DNA from: Pseudobutyrivibrio sp.
GTDB taxonomy: Bacteria > Bacillota > Clostridia > Lachnospirales > Lachnospiraceae
Direction of reading: 5' to 3'
Length of the DNA: 64,000 nucleotides
NCBI RefSeq assembly: GCF_017471675.1
Contig: NZ_JAFUSK010000028.1
Span: forward strand, 1-64,000
Every line of letters begins with the position of its first letter. Positions within the stretch are counted from its first letter, which is position 1. Of this stretch, positions 17,571 through 27,594 are shown in pieces. A model generated the notes under the pieces. The model made no database searches and was not told where the DNA came from. It saw only the letters and a list, made by a program, of their open reading frames with translations. Position numbers and translations under genes: made by a program.

Positions 17571-20045
17571 ATGAATTTAAAAGTATTAAAAACACTAGAA
17601 TATGACAAGATAATAAATAGGCTTGCAGAGCTTGCAACCTGCGAGTCTGGTAAGAAGCGTTGCTTAGAGCTTCTTCCAATAAACAATATAGAAGATATTA
17701 AGGTGATGCAGCAGGAGACTGCCTGTGCCTTTAATCGCCTTATTAAGTTTTCAGATGTAAGCGCCAGCGGTACTACAGATTTACGTCCTAGCCTTGCACG
17801 TCTTGAGCTTGGTTCAACACTTACTATTGAGGAGATTCTTGCGGTAGCAAATGTGCTAGAGGTTACCAAGCGAGTAAGTGCTTATGGCAAGCAGATGGAA
17901 GAGGAGGATGCTCTTAGCTTCTACTTCAATGGACTTTCTCCAGAGGTAGCCATCCTAAACGAAATCAGACGCTGCATCATTGATGAGGAGACTATCGCAG
18001 ATGATGCCAGCACTGCCCTTTACGATATCCGTATGGGTATGAAGCGCACCAATGACAAGATTAAAAGCGTCATGAATTCCATGCTTAATAACAGCACTAC
18101 AAGAGGCTATCTTCAGGAGCCTGTAGTTACTGTTCGTGGCGGCAGATTCTGTCTGCCAGTTCGTTCTGATTACAAATCAAGAGTGCCTGGTATGGTTCAT
18201 GACCAGTCATCAACAGGTAGCACATTCTTCATTGAGCCTATGCAGGCTGTGGATTTGAACAACGAACTGAGAGAGCTTCAGGTTAGAGAGCAGGATGAGA
18301 TTGCCCGAATCCTTGCAAACATTTCTAACAGAATCGCAGAAAGCTCAGAGGGTATAATTCGTAATTTCGAATTGCTTACAGAAATAGATTTTATCCTTGC
18401 AAAGGGTAGATTTGCCATCGAATTAAACGCTAGTAATCCAGAGTTTAACGAGGATGGTATCATTAATCTTCGTGGCGCTCGCCATCCACTTCTTGACCCA
18501 AAGAAGGTAGTGGCAACAGATATTAAATTAGGAGAGGACTATAACCTGCTTCTTGTAACAGGTCCAAACACAGGTGGTAAGACAGTATCACTTAAGACCT
18601 GCGGCTTGCTTACACTTATGGCCCAGGCAGGACTCCACATTCCTGCAAAGGACCGCAGTCAGATAGCAGTATTTGATGATGTTTATGCAGATATAGGTGA
18701 CGAGCAGTCTATTGAGCAGTCGCTATCCACATTCTCATCTCATATGGTTAACATTGTCCACATTTTAGAGGCGATAAACAGTGGAAACTACAGCCATGAA
18801 ACAGAGGAACTTGTGGAAAAGAACGCTAAGGACTTCGTTCATTCCAAGGTATTGCATGGAACCAACGAACCTAACAAGGTTCCACAGTTTTTAATCCTTA
18901 TAGATGAGCTTTGCGCTGGAACAGATCCAAAGGAAGGTGCAGCACTTGCACAGTCTATTCTTGACAGACTTCACACATTAGATGTGCGTACAATGGCAAC
19001 CACTCACTATAGCGAGCTGAAGGTGTATGCCCTTTCAACAGATGGAGTTGAGAATGCATCCTGCGAATTCTCACTTGAGACCCTTAGCCCTACATATCAT
19101 TTGATTATCGGTGTGCCTGGAAAGTCTAACGCATTTGCTATTTCATCAAAGCTTGGCATTCCAACAGATTTAATAGAGGATGCAAAGGGACGTCTTTCAG
19201 AAAACGATAAATCCTTCGAGGATTTGATGGTAGACCTTGAGCAAAAGCGCCATCAGGTTGAAAAGGATGCAGCAGAGGCTGCGGCAGCACTTAAGGAAGC
19301 TGAGGCTAAGCTTGCAAATGCCACAGCAAAGGAAGAAAAGATTAAATCACAGCGTGAGGAGCTTATCCGTCAGGCTCATGAGGATGCAGCAGCAATCCTT
19401 CAGGAGGCAAAGGATATCGCTGACGAAACTATCCGTGACTTTAATAAATTTGGCAAGGGCGGCGGAAACATCTCTGCTATGGAAGCAAAGCGTGCCGCAC
19501 TTGGTAAGGGTGTAAACAAGGCCAAGAGCAAGGCCAAGGAAAAGGTAGAGGTTCAGGAAAACACAAACGTACCTACAGATTTACATGTAGGTGACAAGGT
19601 TAAGGTGCTTTCAATGAATCTTACTGGTAACGTATGCTCTAAGCCAAACGCCAAGGGTGATGTAATGGTGCAGATGGGCATCATGAAGTCCACTGTAAAC
19701 ATCAAGGATTTGGTGCTCATTGAAGAAGAGGATAAGTTTGTTCCTAAGAAGGGCACTCGTGTTAAGAATATGACCTACGGTGGCTTTAACAAATCAGCGA
19801 CTATCTCTCCAGAGATTAATCTGTTAGGATGCACTGTGGATGAAGGAATCGCCAAGCTTGAAAAATACTTAGACGATGCATATATCAGCCATCTTACATC
19901 AGTTAGGGTAGTTCACGGTAAAGGAACAGGCGCACTTCGTGCAGGTGTGCAGCAGTATCTTCGCAAGTGCAAGAACGTGGCAGATTTCCACTTGGGAGAA
20001 TTTGGCGAAGGCGACGCTGGCGTTACCATAGTGACTTTCAAATAA
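17571..20045 (+). CDS. mutS2: MutS2 family endonuclease/ATPase
   Basis: The protein has 824 residues, slightly longer than the usual 780-790. There is no mismatch-recognition domain I, as expected for MutS2. The core has the clamp and lever region, then Walker A GPNTGGKT (about residue 335), Walker B LILIDELCAGTDP with the STFSSHM segment before it, and TTHYSELK. A long Ala/Glu coiled coil (about 530-650) leads to a KOW-like segment and the C-terminal Smr nuclease domain (VRVVHGKGTGALR). MutS2 acts in recombination control and, in Bacillus, in rescue of collided ribosomes. GAGGA precedes the ATG. Confidence 0.95.
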   Translation: MNLKVLKTLEYDKIINRLAELATCESGKKRCLELLPINNIEDIKVMQQETACAFNRLIKFSDVSASGTTDLRPSLARLELGSTLTIEEILAVANVLEVTKRVSAYGKQMEEEDALSFYFNGLSPEVAILNEIRRCIIDEETIADDASTALYDIRMGMKRTNDKIKSVMNSMLNNSTTRGYLQEPVVTVRGGRFCLPVRSDYKSRVPGMVHDQSSTGSTFFIEPMQAVDLNNELRELQVREQDEIARILANISNRIAESSEGIIRNFELLTEIDFILAKGRFAIELNASNPEFNEDGIINLRGARHPLLDPKKVVATDIKLGEDYNLLLVTGPNTGGKTVSLKTCGLLTLMAQAGLHIPAKDRSQIAVFDDVYADIGDEQSIEQSLSTFSSHMVNIVHILEAINSGNYSHETEELVEKNAKDFVHSKVLHGTNEPNKVPQFLILIDELCAGTDPKEGAALAQSILDRLHTLDVRTMATTHYSELKVYALSTDGVENASCEFSLETLSPTYHLIIGVPGKSNAFAISSKLGIPTDLIEDAKGRLSENDKSFEDLMVDLEQKRHQVEKDAAEAAAALKEAEAKLANATAKEEKIKSQREELIRQAHEDAAAILQEAKDIADETIRDFNKFGKGGGNISAMEAKRAALGKGVNKAKSKAKEKVEVQENTNVPTDLHVGDKVKVLSMNLTGNVCSKPNAKGDVMVQMGIMKSTVNIKDLVLIEEEDKFVPKKGTRVKNMTYGGFNKSATISPEINLLGCTVDEGIAKLEKYLDDAYISHLTSVRVVHGKGTGALRAGVQQYLRKCKNVADFHLGEFGEGDAGVTIVTFK

Positions 20046-20061
20046 TAATTAGAGGATAACT

Positions 20062-21585
20062 ATGTTATTTAATTCTTATATATTTATATTTTGTTTTTTA
20101 CCAATTTGCATATTGGGATATTTCCTTTTGAATAAGACTAAGAAATACCAGCTTGGACATGGGTTCTTGCTGGGTATGTCTTTGTGGTTTTATGGATATT
20201 TCAATCCAGGATATTTGCTTATTATTATAGCCTCTGTAGCTGTCAATTATCTCATCTATAAATGGATGAAGAGATTACAGCAAAAGGCACTGCTAGAGGC
20301 ATCCACAGTAAATCCTGAATTGGATATTCTTCCAATATCTTCTGTTGGAAAGCTAAAAAAATGCAAGCCGGTAGTGATACTTGGGGTGCTGATAAACCTT
20401 GGAATAATATTTTATTTCAAGTACATGGATTTCTTTATCGAAAATGTAAATGCCATAGCGGGAACTGATTGGCCACTAATGCACATAATGCTTCCACTTG
20501 GCATCAGCTTTTTCACATTCCAGCAGATATCATTTATCGTGGATACATACAGAGGTGAGGTGCCTGACTACGGGTTTTTAACCTATGCCTGTTACGTTAC
20601 ATTTTTCCCACAGCTTATAGCAGGCCCAATTGTTACCCATGACGAGCTTATTCCTCAGCTAAAGGATGCAAGCAAGAAGTCTATTAACTGGGACAACATG
20701 TCAATGGGATTTTATATGTTTGCCATGGGCCTTGGCAAGAAGGTGCTAATCGCAGATGTTTTTGGCGTGGCAGTAAACTGGGGGTTTGAGGATGTGGCAT
20801 CACTTAAGGCCACCAACGCAATCCTTGTGCTGCTTGCTTACTGCTTCCAGCTGTATTTCGATTTTAGTGGTTATTGTGATATGGCAATAGGTCTTGGTAA
20901 GATGTTAAATATTGATTTGCCAGTGAATTTTGATAGCCCATACAAATCTCTTACAATCACTGAGTTTTGGAATAGATGGCACATGACCCTTAGCCGATTC
21001 TTCACAAGATACGTGTACATTCCACTTGGAGGTAATCGTAAGGGTAATGTGAGAACCTACATTAATCTGTTTATCGTATTCCTTCTAAGCGGATTTTGGC
21101 ACGGGGCGGCCTGGACCTTTGTAATCTGGTCAGTGCTTAACGGCATTTTTGTTATTATCACCAGGATGTTTAGAAAGCAGTTTGAAGCCATGCACCCAGC
21201 CCTTGGTTGGATGCTTACACAGGGATTTTTTAATCTCACATTAGTATTCTTTAGAGCTGATACAATCAGTGATGCAATAGAATTTATCAAGCAGATATTG
21301 TATGTGGATTTCACCAATATCGATGTGCATATTCTATATGCATTCCAAACACCAGCCCTTAAGTTTTTCCTTGATGGAACACCGGTTACACATTCCCTGC
21401 CATTTATCTATGTGGGAATGTATTATTTCCTGGCACTTTTTATAGTCCTTGGCTCACGTAATTCACATCAGCTAATGGCTGCCTTTAAGCCAACTGTTAA
21501 GAATATGCTTTGGACCGCCGCTTTGATTGCTGCCAGCGTTATGTCATTGTCAGGAATAAGCACATTCTTATATTTCAACTTTTAG
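20062..21585 (+). CDS. MBOAT family O-acyltransferase (AlgI/DltB-like)
   Basis: This polytopic membrane protein of 507 residues has about ten hydrophobic segments. It shows the AlgI pattern: LPLGISFFTFQQISFIVDTYRG, the cytoplasmic FPQLIAGPIV, FWNRWHMTLSRFF and the invariant His in FLLSGFWHGAAWTF (about residue 350). Such enzymes pass acetyl groups across the membrane to a partner that O-acetylates a polysaccharide. The likely partner is the SGNH protein at 25825, separated by three other genes. It begins 17 bases after mutS2 with AGAGGA before the ATG. Confidence 0.88.
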   Translation: MLFNSYIFIFCFLPICILGYFLLNKTKKYQLGHGFLLGMSLWFYGYFNPGYLLIIIASVAVNYLIYKWMKRLQQKALLEASTVNPELDILPISSVGKLKKCKPVVILGVLINLGIIFYFKYMDFFIENVNAIAGTDWPLMHIMLPLGISFFTFQQISFIVDTYRGEVPDYGFLTYACYVTFFPQLIAGPIVTHDELIPQLKDASKKSINWDNMSMGFYMFAMGLGKKVLIADVFGVAVNWGFEDVASLKATNAILVLLAYCFQLYFDFSGYCDMAIGLGKMLNIDLPVNFDSPYKSLTITEFWNRWHMTLSRFFTRYVYIPLGGNRKGNVRTYINLFIVFLLSGFWHGAAWTFVIWSVLNGIFVIITRMFRKQFEAMHPALGWMLTQGFFNLTLVFFRADTISDAIEFIKQILYVDFTNIDVHILYAFQTPALKFFLDGTPVTHSLPFIYVGMYYFLALFIVLGSRNSHQLMAAFKPTVKNMLWTAALIAASVMSLSGISTFLYFNF

Positions 21586-21659
21586 ATATTGAACACTTTC
21601 TCGAAAATGAGTATGATAAAAAAGAGAGTATAGAAGAATCTATATTATGGGGGGATATT

Positions 21660-22583
21660 ATGAACGAGAAGGTAAGCAAGCTAAAGGCTGCCATGGAGCA
21701 GCGTATTGTGGGAAAAGGCGATGTGATTGACAAGCTAATCACAGCCCTGTTGGCTGAAGGACATGTGCTTTTAGAGGATGTGCCAGGCGTGGGCAAAACC
21801 ACCCTTGCAAAGACTTTGGCAGATGCTATGTCACTGTCATTTGCCAGGATACAATGCACGCCTGATACCACGCCCTCAGACATTACGGGCTTATCAATAT
21901 ACAATGCCAGCACCGGCACATTTCAGACCGTGCCTGGCCCGGTTATTAACAATATAGTTCTTGTGGATGAATTAAACAGAACATCTCCTAAGACACAGTC
22001 GGCTCTTTTAGAGGTAATGGAAGAGTTGGCAGTAACTATCGATGGTAAACAAATCTCAGTGCCTAAGCCCTTCATGGTAATCGGCACGCAAAACCCTGCC
22101 CAGATGGCAGGAACTTATCCCATTCCAGAATCACAACTTGATAGATTTATGATGAAATTATCCGTAGGATATCCTAATACATTGGCATCAGAGGATATGG
22201 CAAAGCGCTTTTTAGAGGGAAGTCTTCACAGCCAGACTGTAGCTGTTATTACAGGTGATGATGTAAGTGAAATGCGTGAGCAGGTAAAGAAAGTGTCTGT
22301 CCATGAGAAGCTTACGGGCTATGCTGTAGAGCTTGTGGAAGCAACAAGAACCTTTCCAGAGATTAAATGCGGTGCATCTTCTAGAGCGCTGCTTGCACTT
22401 ATTCGCTGTGGACAGGCTATTGCCTTTTTAGATGACAGAGATTACTGCGTTCCAGAAGACATTGCAAAGGCAGGGGAGCTTACCCTATCTCATCGAATCA
22501 TTCTTAGCACCGAGGCAAAAATGAATCATATCACAGGAAGAGATTTAGTAGAGCAAATCTTGGGACAGGTGAAGGTTTCATGA
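21660..22583 (+). CDS. MoxR family AAA+ ATPase
   Basis: The protein has 307 residues. Walker A is EDVPGVGKTTLAK, followed by RIQCTPDTTPSDITG, Walker B IVLVDELNRTSPKTQSALLEVMEE, the sensor segment VIGTQNPAQMAGTYPIPESQLDRFMMK and the C-terminal lid with GASSRALLAL. MoxR ATPases remodel or activate partner proteins; a DUF58 protein beside them is the classic arrangement. The ATG at 21660 follows GGGGGGAT; the longer upstream reading overlaps the MBOAT gene and gives non-homologous sequence. The stop overlaps the next start (ATGA). Confidence 0.92.
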   Translation: MNEKVSKLKAAMEQRIVGKGDVIDKLITALLAEGHVLLEDVPGVGKTTLAKTLADAMSLSFARIQCTPDTTPSDITGLSIYNASTGTFQTVPGPVINNIVLVDELNRTSPKTQSALLEVMEELAVTIDGKQISVPKPFMVIGTQNPAQMAGTYPIPESQLDRFMMKLSVGYPNTLASEDMAKRFLEGSLHSQTVAVITGDDVSEMREQVKKVSVHEKLTGYAVELVEATRTFPEIKCGASSRALLALIRCGQAIAFLDDRDYCVPEDIAKAGELTLSHRIILSTEAKMNHITGRDLVEQILGQVKVS

Positions 22584-23647
22584 AAGTGGAAATCAGAAAA
22601 TGGAGGGGAGTAATATATGTACTTGCTCTATCAGGGAGCGTGGCTTTCGTAAGTTTTTATGGAGGACCATTGCCTTATGTTTTGCTGCATGCATTACTTT
22701 TGCTTCTTCCAGTTTCTATCGTATATACGATAATTAATTACATGAATCTTAAGGTGTATCAGGAAATCGACACCGTAAAGGTGACGAAGGGAGAACTGCA
22801 TAACTACAGAGCTACCATTGAAAACGCCTTTATTTTTCCTGTTTATAAGCTTGGAATATTTCTATATGAAGATAGATGCATTATGGAAAGTCTGACGGGG
22901 GATTTAGTTTATTCTCTTAATTCAAAAGAAAAGATTGAACTGAAGTCAGAAATAAAATGCAAATATGCCGGGGCTTATGATATTGGAATAGAAAAAATAT
23001 CCTTGGAGGACCCATTTGGAATCTACAAGGTGATACTTGATGTGCCGTATAAATTCAGGGCAGTGGTGAGTCCTCAGATAACAGATATGGCTAGCAAGGC
23101 CATAGAGATTGAAAATATTTTCAATAACAGAGGCCTTAGCAGCGATAATCTTGTGCAAGAGATTCCAGGAAGTGATATCAGGCCATACGTTCCAGGAGAT
23201 AGCTTTCATTCTATTAACTGGAAGGTGTCTGCCAAGGTAGGGGATATAATGGTGCGAGTTCCTGATAACATGGAGCGACAGACAGTTACCATGCTTTTAC
23301 TTGCCGATGAAAAGGAAGAGGACAAATATACCATTACAGCATTAAAGCGCAGGGATTATTTCCTAGAATTCATTGTATCTGCAGCATGGTATTTTGCCAG
23401 TGAGGATATGCCGGTAAAGTTCATCTATCCAGCAGGAAGAATCTCACAGTTTACGGTAGATTCTAAAAAGAGCTTTTCGGAGTTTTATAGCATTGTTGCA
23501 GATGGTATTTTTTATAATTCACCTGGGGTTTATAAGGATTTGAAGGATACTTTACAGAATCAGGGGAAGGGTGTCTATGGGGAAGATACTTGGATTGTTG
23601 TTACGGAAAATCCAAAAGAGAATGAAGAATTCTGCAGGATTTATTAG
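22580..23647 (+). CDS. DUF58 domain protein
   Basis: The protein has 355 residues and two N-terminal hydrophobic segments (about 10-50), then a beta-rich cytoplasmic or surface part. The DUF58 signature EIPGSDIRPYVPGDSFHSINWKVSAK is present near residue 190-220, followed by MVRVPDNMERQTV, resembling a degenerate von Willebrand A fold. It overlaps moxR by four bases and forms a trio with the transglutaminase gene, an arrangement widely conserved but without an agreed biochemical role. Confidence 0.85.
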   Translation: MKVEIRKWRGVIYVLALSGSVAFVSFYGGPLPYVLLHALLLLLPVSIVYTIINYMNLKVYQEIDTVKVTKGELHNYRATIENAFIFPVYKLGIFLYEDRCIMESLTGDLVYSLNSKEKIELKSEIKCKYAGAYDIGIEKISLEDPFGIYKVILDVPYKFRAVVSPQITDMASKAIEIENIFNNRGLSSDNLVQEIPGSDIRPYVPGDSFHSINWKVSAKVGDIMVRVPDNMERQTVTMLLLADEKEEDKYTITALKRRDYFLEFIVSAAWYFASEDMPVKFIYPAGRISQFTVDSKKSFSEFYSIVADGIFYNSPGVYKDLKDTLQNQGKGVYGEDTWIVVTENPKENEEFCRIY

Positions 23648-25799
23648 AGATATTAGGGCTACGATTTTTGTTTTTATCATTTCTGTTATAGGGGTGGAAG
23701 TGTACCTGCTTGGTGGCTTTAGCGAAGCTATAGGTGTAGCTGATTTAGAAAGAAACAGCTTTGTAATCTGCACCACGTTATTCTATCTTTTGTTTTGCCT
23801 CATCGGGTATATGATTAATCTATTTGAAGATGGAAAAATGGCTATAATCCTGTCTGTGATTGTGGCACTTCCTCTTGGGGTGCTGCTTTTTAGGTATCGT
23901 CATATAGCCCTGCTTTTAGCACTGATAATAGCTGTCGGCCTCAGGCTCATCCTTGGGTTGATATCATGGCAACAGCAGCTTATTAAATACGGCATATTTT
24001 TAATTGGCGCTGTAGCTGTATTTTTATGGTATTTTTACGATTGCTTTGAAACCGTAAATACCATAAATCGGTTACTGTTTGCAGCCATAATCGTTATATC
24101 CTTATCATCAATTCAACAAATCCTGGTGGAGAAAAACAAAGGGGAATTTCCATTTCATTTCTTTCTGTTACTATGTCTTTTTATCCTGATAATTCCAGTA
24201 AAACCAAAGCCACTAGATTGGAGCAGGGTGCAGTCCTTGGCTGGCAAAATAGCAGATGCATCTGATAACGTGGCATATTATTTTTCAGGCATCTATGATA
24301 ATGGCAACTATGATACGGGCTACAGCAACCTGCAGGTCAACGGTGGTAAGGTGAAAAAGTCAAACAAAAATCAGCTGGTTCTTACCACATCCCAAATGCC
24401 ATATATCGTATATACGGATTCAACTACCGGCAAGCAGATGAAGGGGCGAAAGATTCTTTATTTGCAAGGACAGCAAGGTGTTGATAACAGGCAGCTGATT
24501 GAGTTTTTGCAGTTTCTCTATGATCATAATGTGGATAGAAGTAAGGCTAGCATTTTCTCGCAAATATCAAAGCTTTCTGTTGAATACGTGTATCTGACAA
24601 CAGGTGATGAGATAGTTCCTAGAGGGGTGATTTCTCTTAAATCATCAGGTGGAGAAATCCATAAGAAGGGATATAAGGAGGATACTGTCTATTTAGATAT
24701 AGATTATGGCAGTCCGATATTTATGCAGCTTTGCAGAGAGAAAGCCTTGGACAAGCCAGCTCTTTCTTATGAGCAGATGTGTAAATACACTAACGAAATA
24801 TATAGGATGGATTTGTCTGAAATAGTGAGCAAACAGGAATATGAGGCATCACTTTTAGATGATGATTTATCAGAGTATGAGGTTCTTCCTAAGGATGATA
24901 AAAATCTACATGACCTTACAACGGAAATAACAAGGCCAGCAAATAATGACTATGATAAGTGCAGGCTTATCGAAGGGTATCTTAGACAATATCCCTACAC
25001 CACAGATGCAGTAGGTGGTTATGATAAGCAGTCCACCATGGCAACTGCAGATGGCATGGGAGATATTGCTGGCAGGTTTTTGTTTGATACTAAGGAAGGC
25101 TACTGTGTGCATTTTACCGCATCCATGGTGATGTTACTCAGGGAGGCAGGAATCCCTGCAAGGGCTATGTCTGGCTTTAGATATTTGTACCCTTATGAAA
25201 GGCAAAAGGAATACAAGGTGCAGGCAAACTGCGCTCACCTGTGGCCGGAGGCATATATAGATGGCCTGGGGTGGATTCCCTTTGAACCAACCAGCGCTTA
25301 TTACAGCAGCGAGGAAGTAACCTGGCATCGCGGGGAAGGGGAAAAGGCAATGGATAATGGTGCTGTAGGAGAATCCTTAGCAACGATAGCACCAGATATA
25401 CCAATAGATGAAAAAGCAGATTCCAGAAAAGTGGATAAGGGATTTGTTGTCACGGTGGTGGTGATAATTGTTTTATCCATTGCTGCACTAATAGGATTTG
25501 CTATAGCCATTACAGTATTAATCAGGTATGTGAAATATAAGCATGCATCATTGGACGAAAGATTAATCATAGATGTGGAAAGCATCAAGCTTCAATTGGT
25601 AAAAAATGCTGCTTCACAAATAGAAGATAGAGGGCTACTATCCGATTATCTTGCGTTGGTAGCCGATGGCCTTAAACCAGAGGTGCAACACAGCTTTAAT
25701 CTGTATTACAAGGTTTTGTATGGTGGCAAAACCGGCACAATTACCAAGGAAGACAGCATACGTACCCATCAACTTGTGGAAGCTATTAGTAAATCATAG
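23622..25799 (+). CDS. Transglutaminase-like membrane protein (TgpA type)
   Basis: The protein has about 725 residues. Seven or so N-terminal hydrophobic segments (to about residue 200) precede an extracytoplasmic transglutaminase-core domain, with the catalytic Cys in KEGYCVHFTASMVMLLREAG and the His and Asp in CAHLWPEAYIDGLGWIPFEP; another membrane helix lies near 610-640. This is the TgpA layout that accompanies MoxR and DUF58. The start is uncertain: GTG at 23571 or ATG at 23622. I use the ATG since it begins MKNSAGFIRDIRATIFVF, close to the first helix. It overlaps the DUF58 gene. Confidence 0.85.
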   Translation: MKNSAGFIRDIRATIFVFIISVIGVEVYLLGGFSEAIGVADLERNSFVICTTLFYLLFCLIGYMINLFEDGKMAIILSVIVALPLGVLLFRYRHIALLLALIIAVGLRLILGLISWQQQLIKYGIFLIGAVAVFLWYFYDCFETVNTINRLLFAAIIVISLSSIQQILVEKNKGEFPFHFFLLLCLFILIIPVKPKPLDWSRVQSLAGKIADASDNVAYYFSGIYDNGNYDTGYSNLQVNGGKVKKSNKNQLVLTTSQMPYIVYTDSTTGKQMKGRKILYLQGQQGVDNRQLIEFLQFLYDHNVDRSKASIFSQISKLSVEYVYLTTGDEIVPRGVISLKSSGGEIHKKGYKEDTVYLDIDYGSPIFMQLCREKALDKPALSYEQMCKYTNEIYRMDLSEIVSKQEYEASLLDDDLSEYEVLPKDDKNLHDLTTEITRPANNDYDKCRLIEGYLRQYPYTTDAVGGYDKQSTMATADGMGDIAGRFLFDTKEGYCVHFTASMVMLLREAGIPARAMSGFRYLYPYERQKEYKVQANCAHLWPEAYIDGLGWIPFEPTSAYYSSEEVTWHRGEGEKAMDNGAVGESLATIAPDIPIDEKADSRKVDKGFVVTVVVIIVLSIAALIGFAIAITVLIRYVKYKHASLDERLIIDVESIKLQLVKNAASQIEDRGLLSDYLALVADGLKPEVQHSFNLYYKVLYGGKTGTITKEDSIRTHQLVEAISKS

Positions 25800-25824
25800 G
25801 AGAAAATGTGTTATACTGTAGTCT

Positions 25825-26922
25825 ATGAAAAACGAGAAGAATAAAAATACTAAAAATTGGTTAATAGGAATGATGGCGGTGATGCTGGCCCTTTTGGTAG
25901 CACAAGCCGCTGTTATTTGTGTGGTGGATCCATATTTTCATTATCATAAGCCTTTGAAGGGGCTGTATTACACCCTCGATAACGAGCGCAGTCAAAACGA
26001 TGGAATCATTCGCCATTTCAATTATGATGCAATGATTATTGGCACATCCATGGCGGAGAATTTTAAGACAAGTGAATTAGATGAGCTGTTTGGCGTGAAT
26101 TCTATCAAGGTGCCATTTGCAGGCGGCACATATAAGGAACAGAATGACAATATCGCAAAGGCCATAAAGTACAATCCTGATTTGAAGCTGGTGGTGCGCC
26201 CACTTGATTACGCATATCTTATGGATGACAAGGACAGAATCAGAAATGACCTGGGCTCTTACCCGGATTATCTATACGATAACAATCCATTTAATGATGT
26301 GAAATATTTCTTTAATAAGGATATTTTGTTTAGCATCTGTTTTCCTATGCTAGAGGATGCTAAGGCTGGCAAGGCCGGGGGCATAACATCCTTTGATGAA
26401 TACGCCAATTGGATGAATGATGCTGATACTAAGTTTGGGGCTGATGTAGTGCTTGGTGACAGAACAGAGTACAAGGAACCTCAGGAGATTCAGCCATTTG
26501 TGGACGAGGTAAAGCAGATGGTGGCTGACAACATCAATCAGAATGTGGTAGAGCTTGCAAAGGCTAATCCTGATGTGGAATTCTATTATTATCTCACCCC
26601 TTACTCCATAGCCTGGTGGGGCTCCCAAAAAGAGTTGGGAAATCTAGACCGGTTTATAGCAGCAGAGGAATATGCTATTTCCTTAATGCTAGAGTGTGAT
26701 AACATCCACCTGTATTCTTTCAACACAGAATTTGATATGACCTGCGACCTGGATAACTACAGCGACGAATGCCACCATGGTGATTGGATAAACTCTCAAA
26801 TCTTAGGCTGGCTATACTCCGGCACTGATGAGCTTACAAAGGATAATTACGAAGAGTATATTCAGGTGGAGAGGGAGTTTTATAATAACTACGATTATGA
26901 GTCGCTATTGGGGAGCAACTAA
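25825..26922 (+). CDS. SGNH-hydrolase-like membrane-anchored protein (AlgJ/AlgX/DltD-like)
   Basis: The protein has 365 residues. One membrane anchor (about 11-33) is followed by an outer domain. The N-terminal DPYFHYHKP and MIIGTSMAENF (the Ser-containing block I of SGNH enzymes) are followed much later by YSDECHHGDWIN, which supplies the Asp-x-x-His pair of block V. This resembles the proteins that accept acetyl groups from an MBOAT partner; the partner here would be the gene at 20062. The ribosome binding site is weak, suggesting coupling to the upstream gene 25 bases away. Confidence 0.75.
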   Translation: MKNEKNKNTKNWLIGMMAVMLALLVAQAAVICVVDPYFHYHKPLKGLYYTLDNERSQNDGIIRHFNYDAMIIGTSMAENFKTSELDELFGVNSIKVPFAGGTYKEQNDNIAKAIKYNPDLKLVVRPLDYAYLMDDKDRIRNDLGSYPDYLYDNNPFNDVKYFFNKDILFSICFPMLEDAKAGKAGGITSFDEYANWMNDADTKFGADVVLGDRTEYKEPQEIQPFVDEVKQMVADNINQNVVELAKANPDVEFYYYLTPYSIAWWGSQKELGNLDRFIAAEEYAISLMLECDNIHLYSFNTEFDMTCDLDNYSDECHHGDWINSQILGWLYSGTDELTKDNYEEYIQVEREFYNNYDYESLLGSN

Positions 26923-26924
26923 GT

Positions 26925-27590
26925 ATGACTGAGATAAAAAATATACATAAATCTTATGGCAAGAAGCAGGTTCTCGCTGGGGTGGATTTTACTGTGGAGC
27001 CAGGTGAGATTGTGGGAATCCTGGGGGCAAATGGCAGTGGCAAGAGCACACTTCTTACAATACTTGCAGGTTTACAAAAGTGTGACGCAGGATTCTTCAA
27101 CATGGAGGGGAAGAATCTGTTAAAGGATACAAAGCTACGAAATCAACTGGTTGCATACCTGCCACAGGAGATGCCGCTTATCACCGAACTTACTGCATGG
27201 GATAACCTGAGGATGTGGTACAGTGCTGACAGGCTAAAGCGGGAGCTTGATTCAGGGGTGTTAAAGCTGCTTGGGATTGATCAGTTTATCAAGGTGCCAG
27301 TTCATCAGATGTCTGGTGGTATGAAAAAGCGCTTGTGTCTGGCCTGTGCCATGAATACAAGCCCTAAGCTAATGCTTTTGGATGAGCCAACAGGTTCACT
27401 TGATCTGGTGTGCAAGGAAAAGATATACAATTATTTGGAGCGCTACAAGAACGAAGATGGTTCCGTGATAATAGCCACCCATGAGGTGCAGGAGATTGAA
27501 CTATGCGATAAGTGCTATATCCTAAAGGATGGCAGGCTTGTAGATTGTAAATACGATGGGGATATTCCACATTTGATTGGAAGATTGTAA
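26925..27590 (+). CDS. ABC transporter ATPase (ABC-2 exporter type)
   Basis: This short ABC ATPase of 221 residues is similar in layout to CcmA-type proteins. Walker A is GANGSGKST, Q-loop YLPQEMPLITELT, signature MSGGMKKRLCLACAM, Walker B LMLLDEPTGSLD and the switch His in IIATHEVQEIEL. It starts two bases after the SGNH gene. The following two genes are ABC-2-like permeases, so this is the motor of that exporter. The substrate is unknown. Confidence 0.88.
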   Translation: MTEIKNIHKSYGKKQVLAGVDFTVEPGEIVGILGANGSGKSTLLTILAGLQKCDAGFFNMEGKNLLKDTKLRNQLVAYLPQEMPLITELTAWDNLRMWYSADRLKRELDSGVLKLLGIDQFIKVPVHQMSGGMKKRLCLACAMNTSPKLMLLDEPTGSLDLVCKEKIYNYLERYKNEDGSVIIATHEVQEIELCDKCYILKDGRLVDCKYDGDIPHLIGRL

Positions 27591-27594
27591 TGTT

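Noticed and set aside
21510..21659. Longer start for the MoxR gene
   Set aside because: The extension overlaps the MBOAT coding end, and the ATG at 21660 has a strong Shine-Dalgarno and the family N-terminus.
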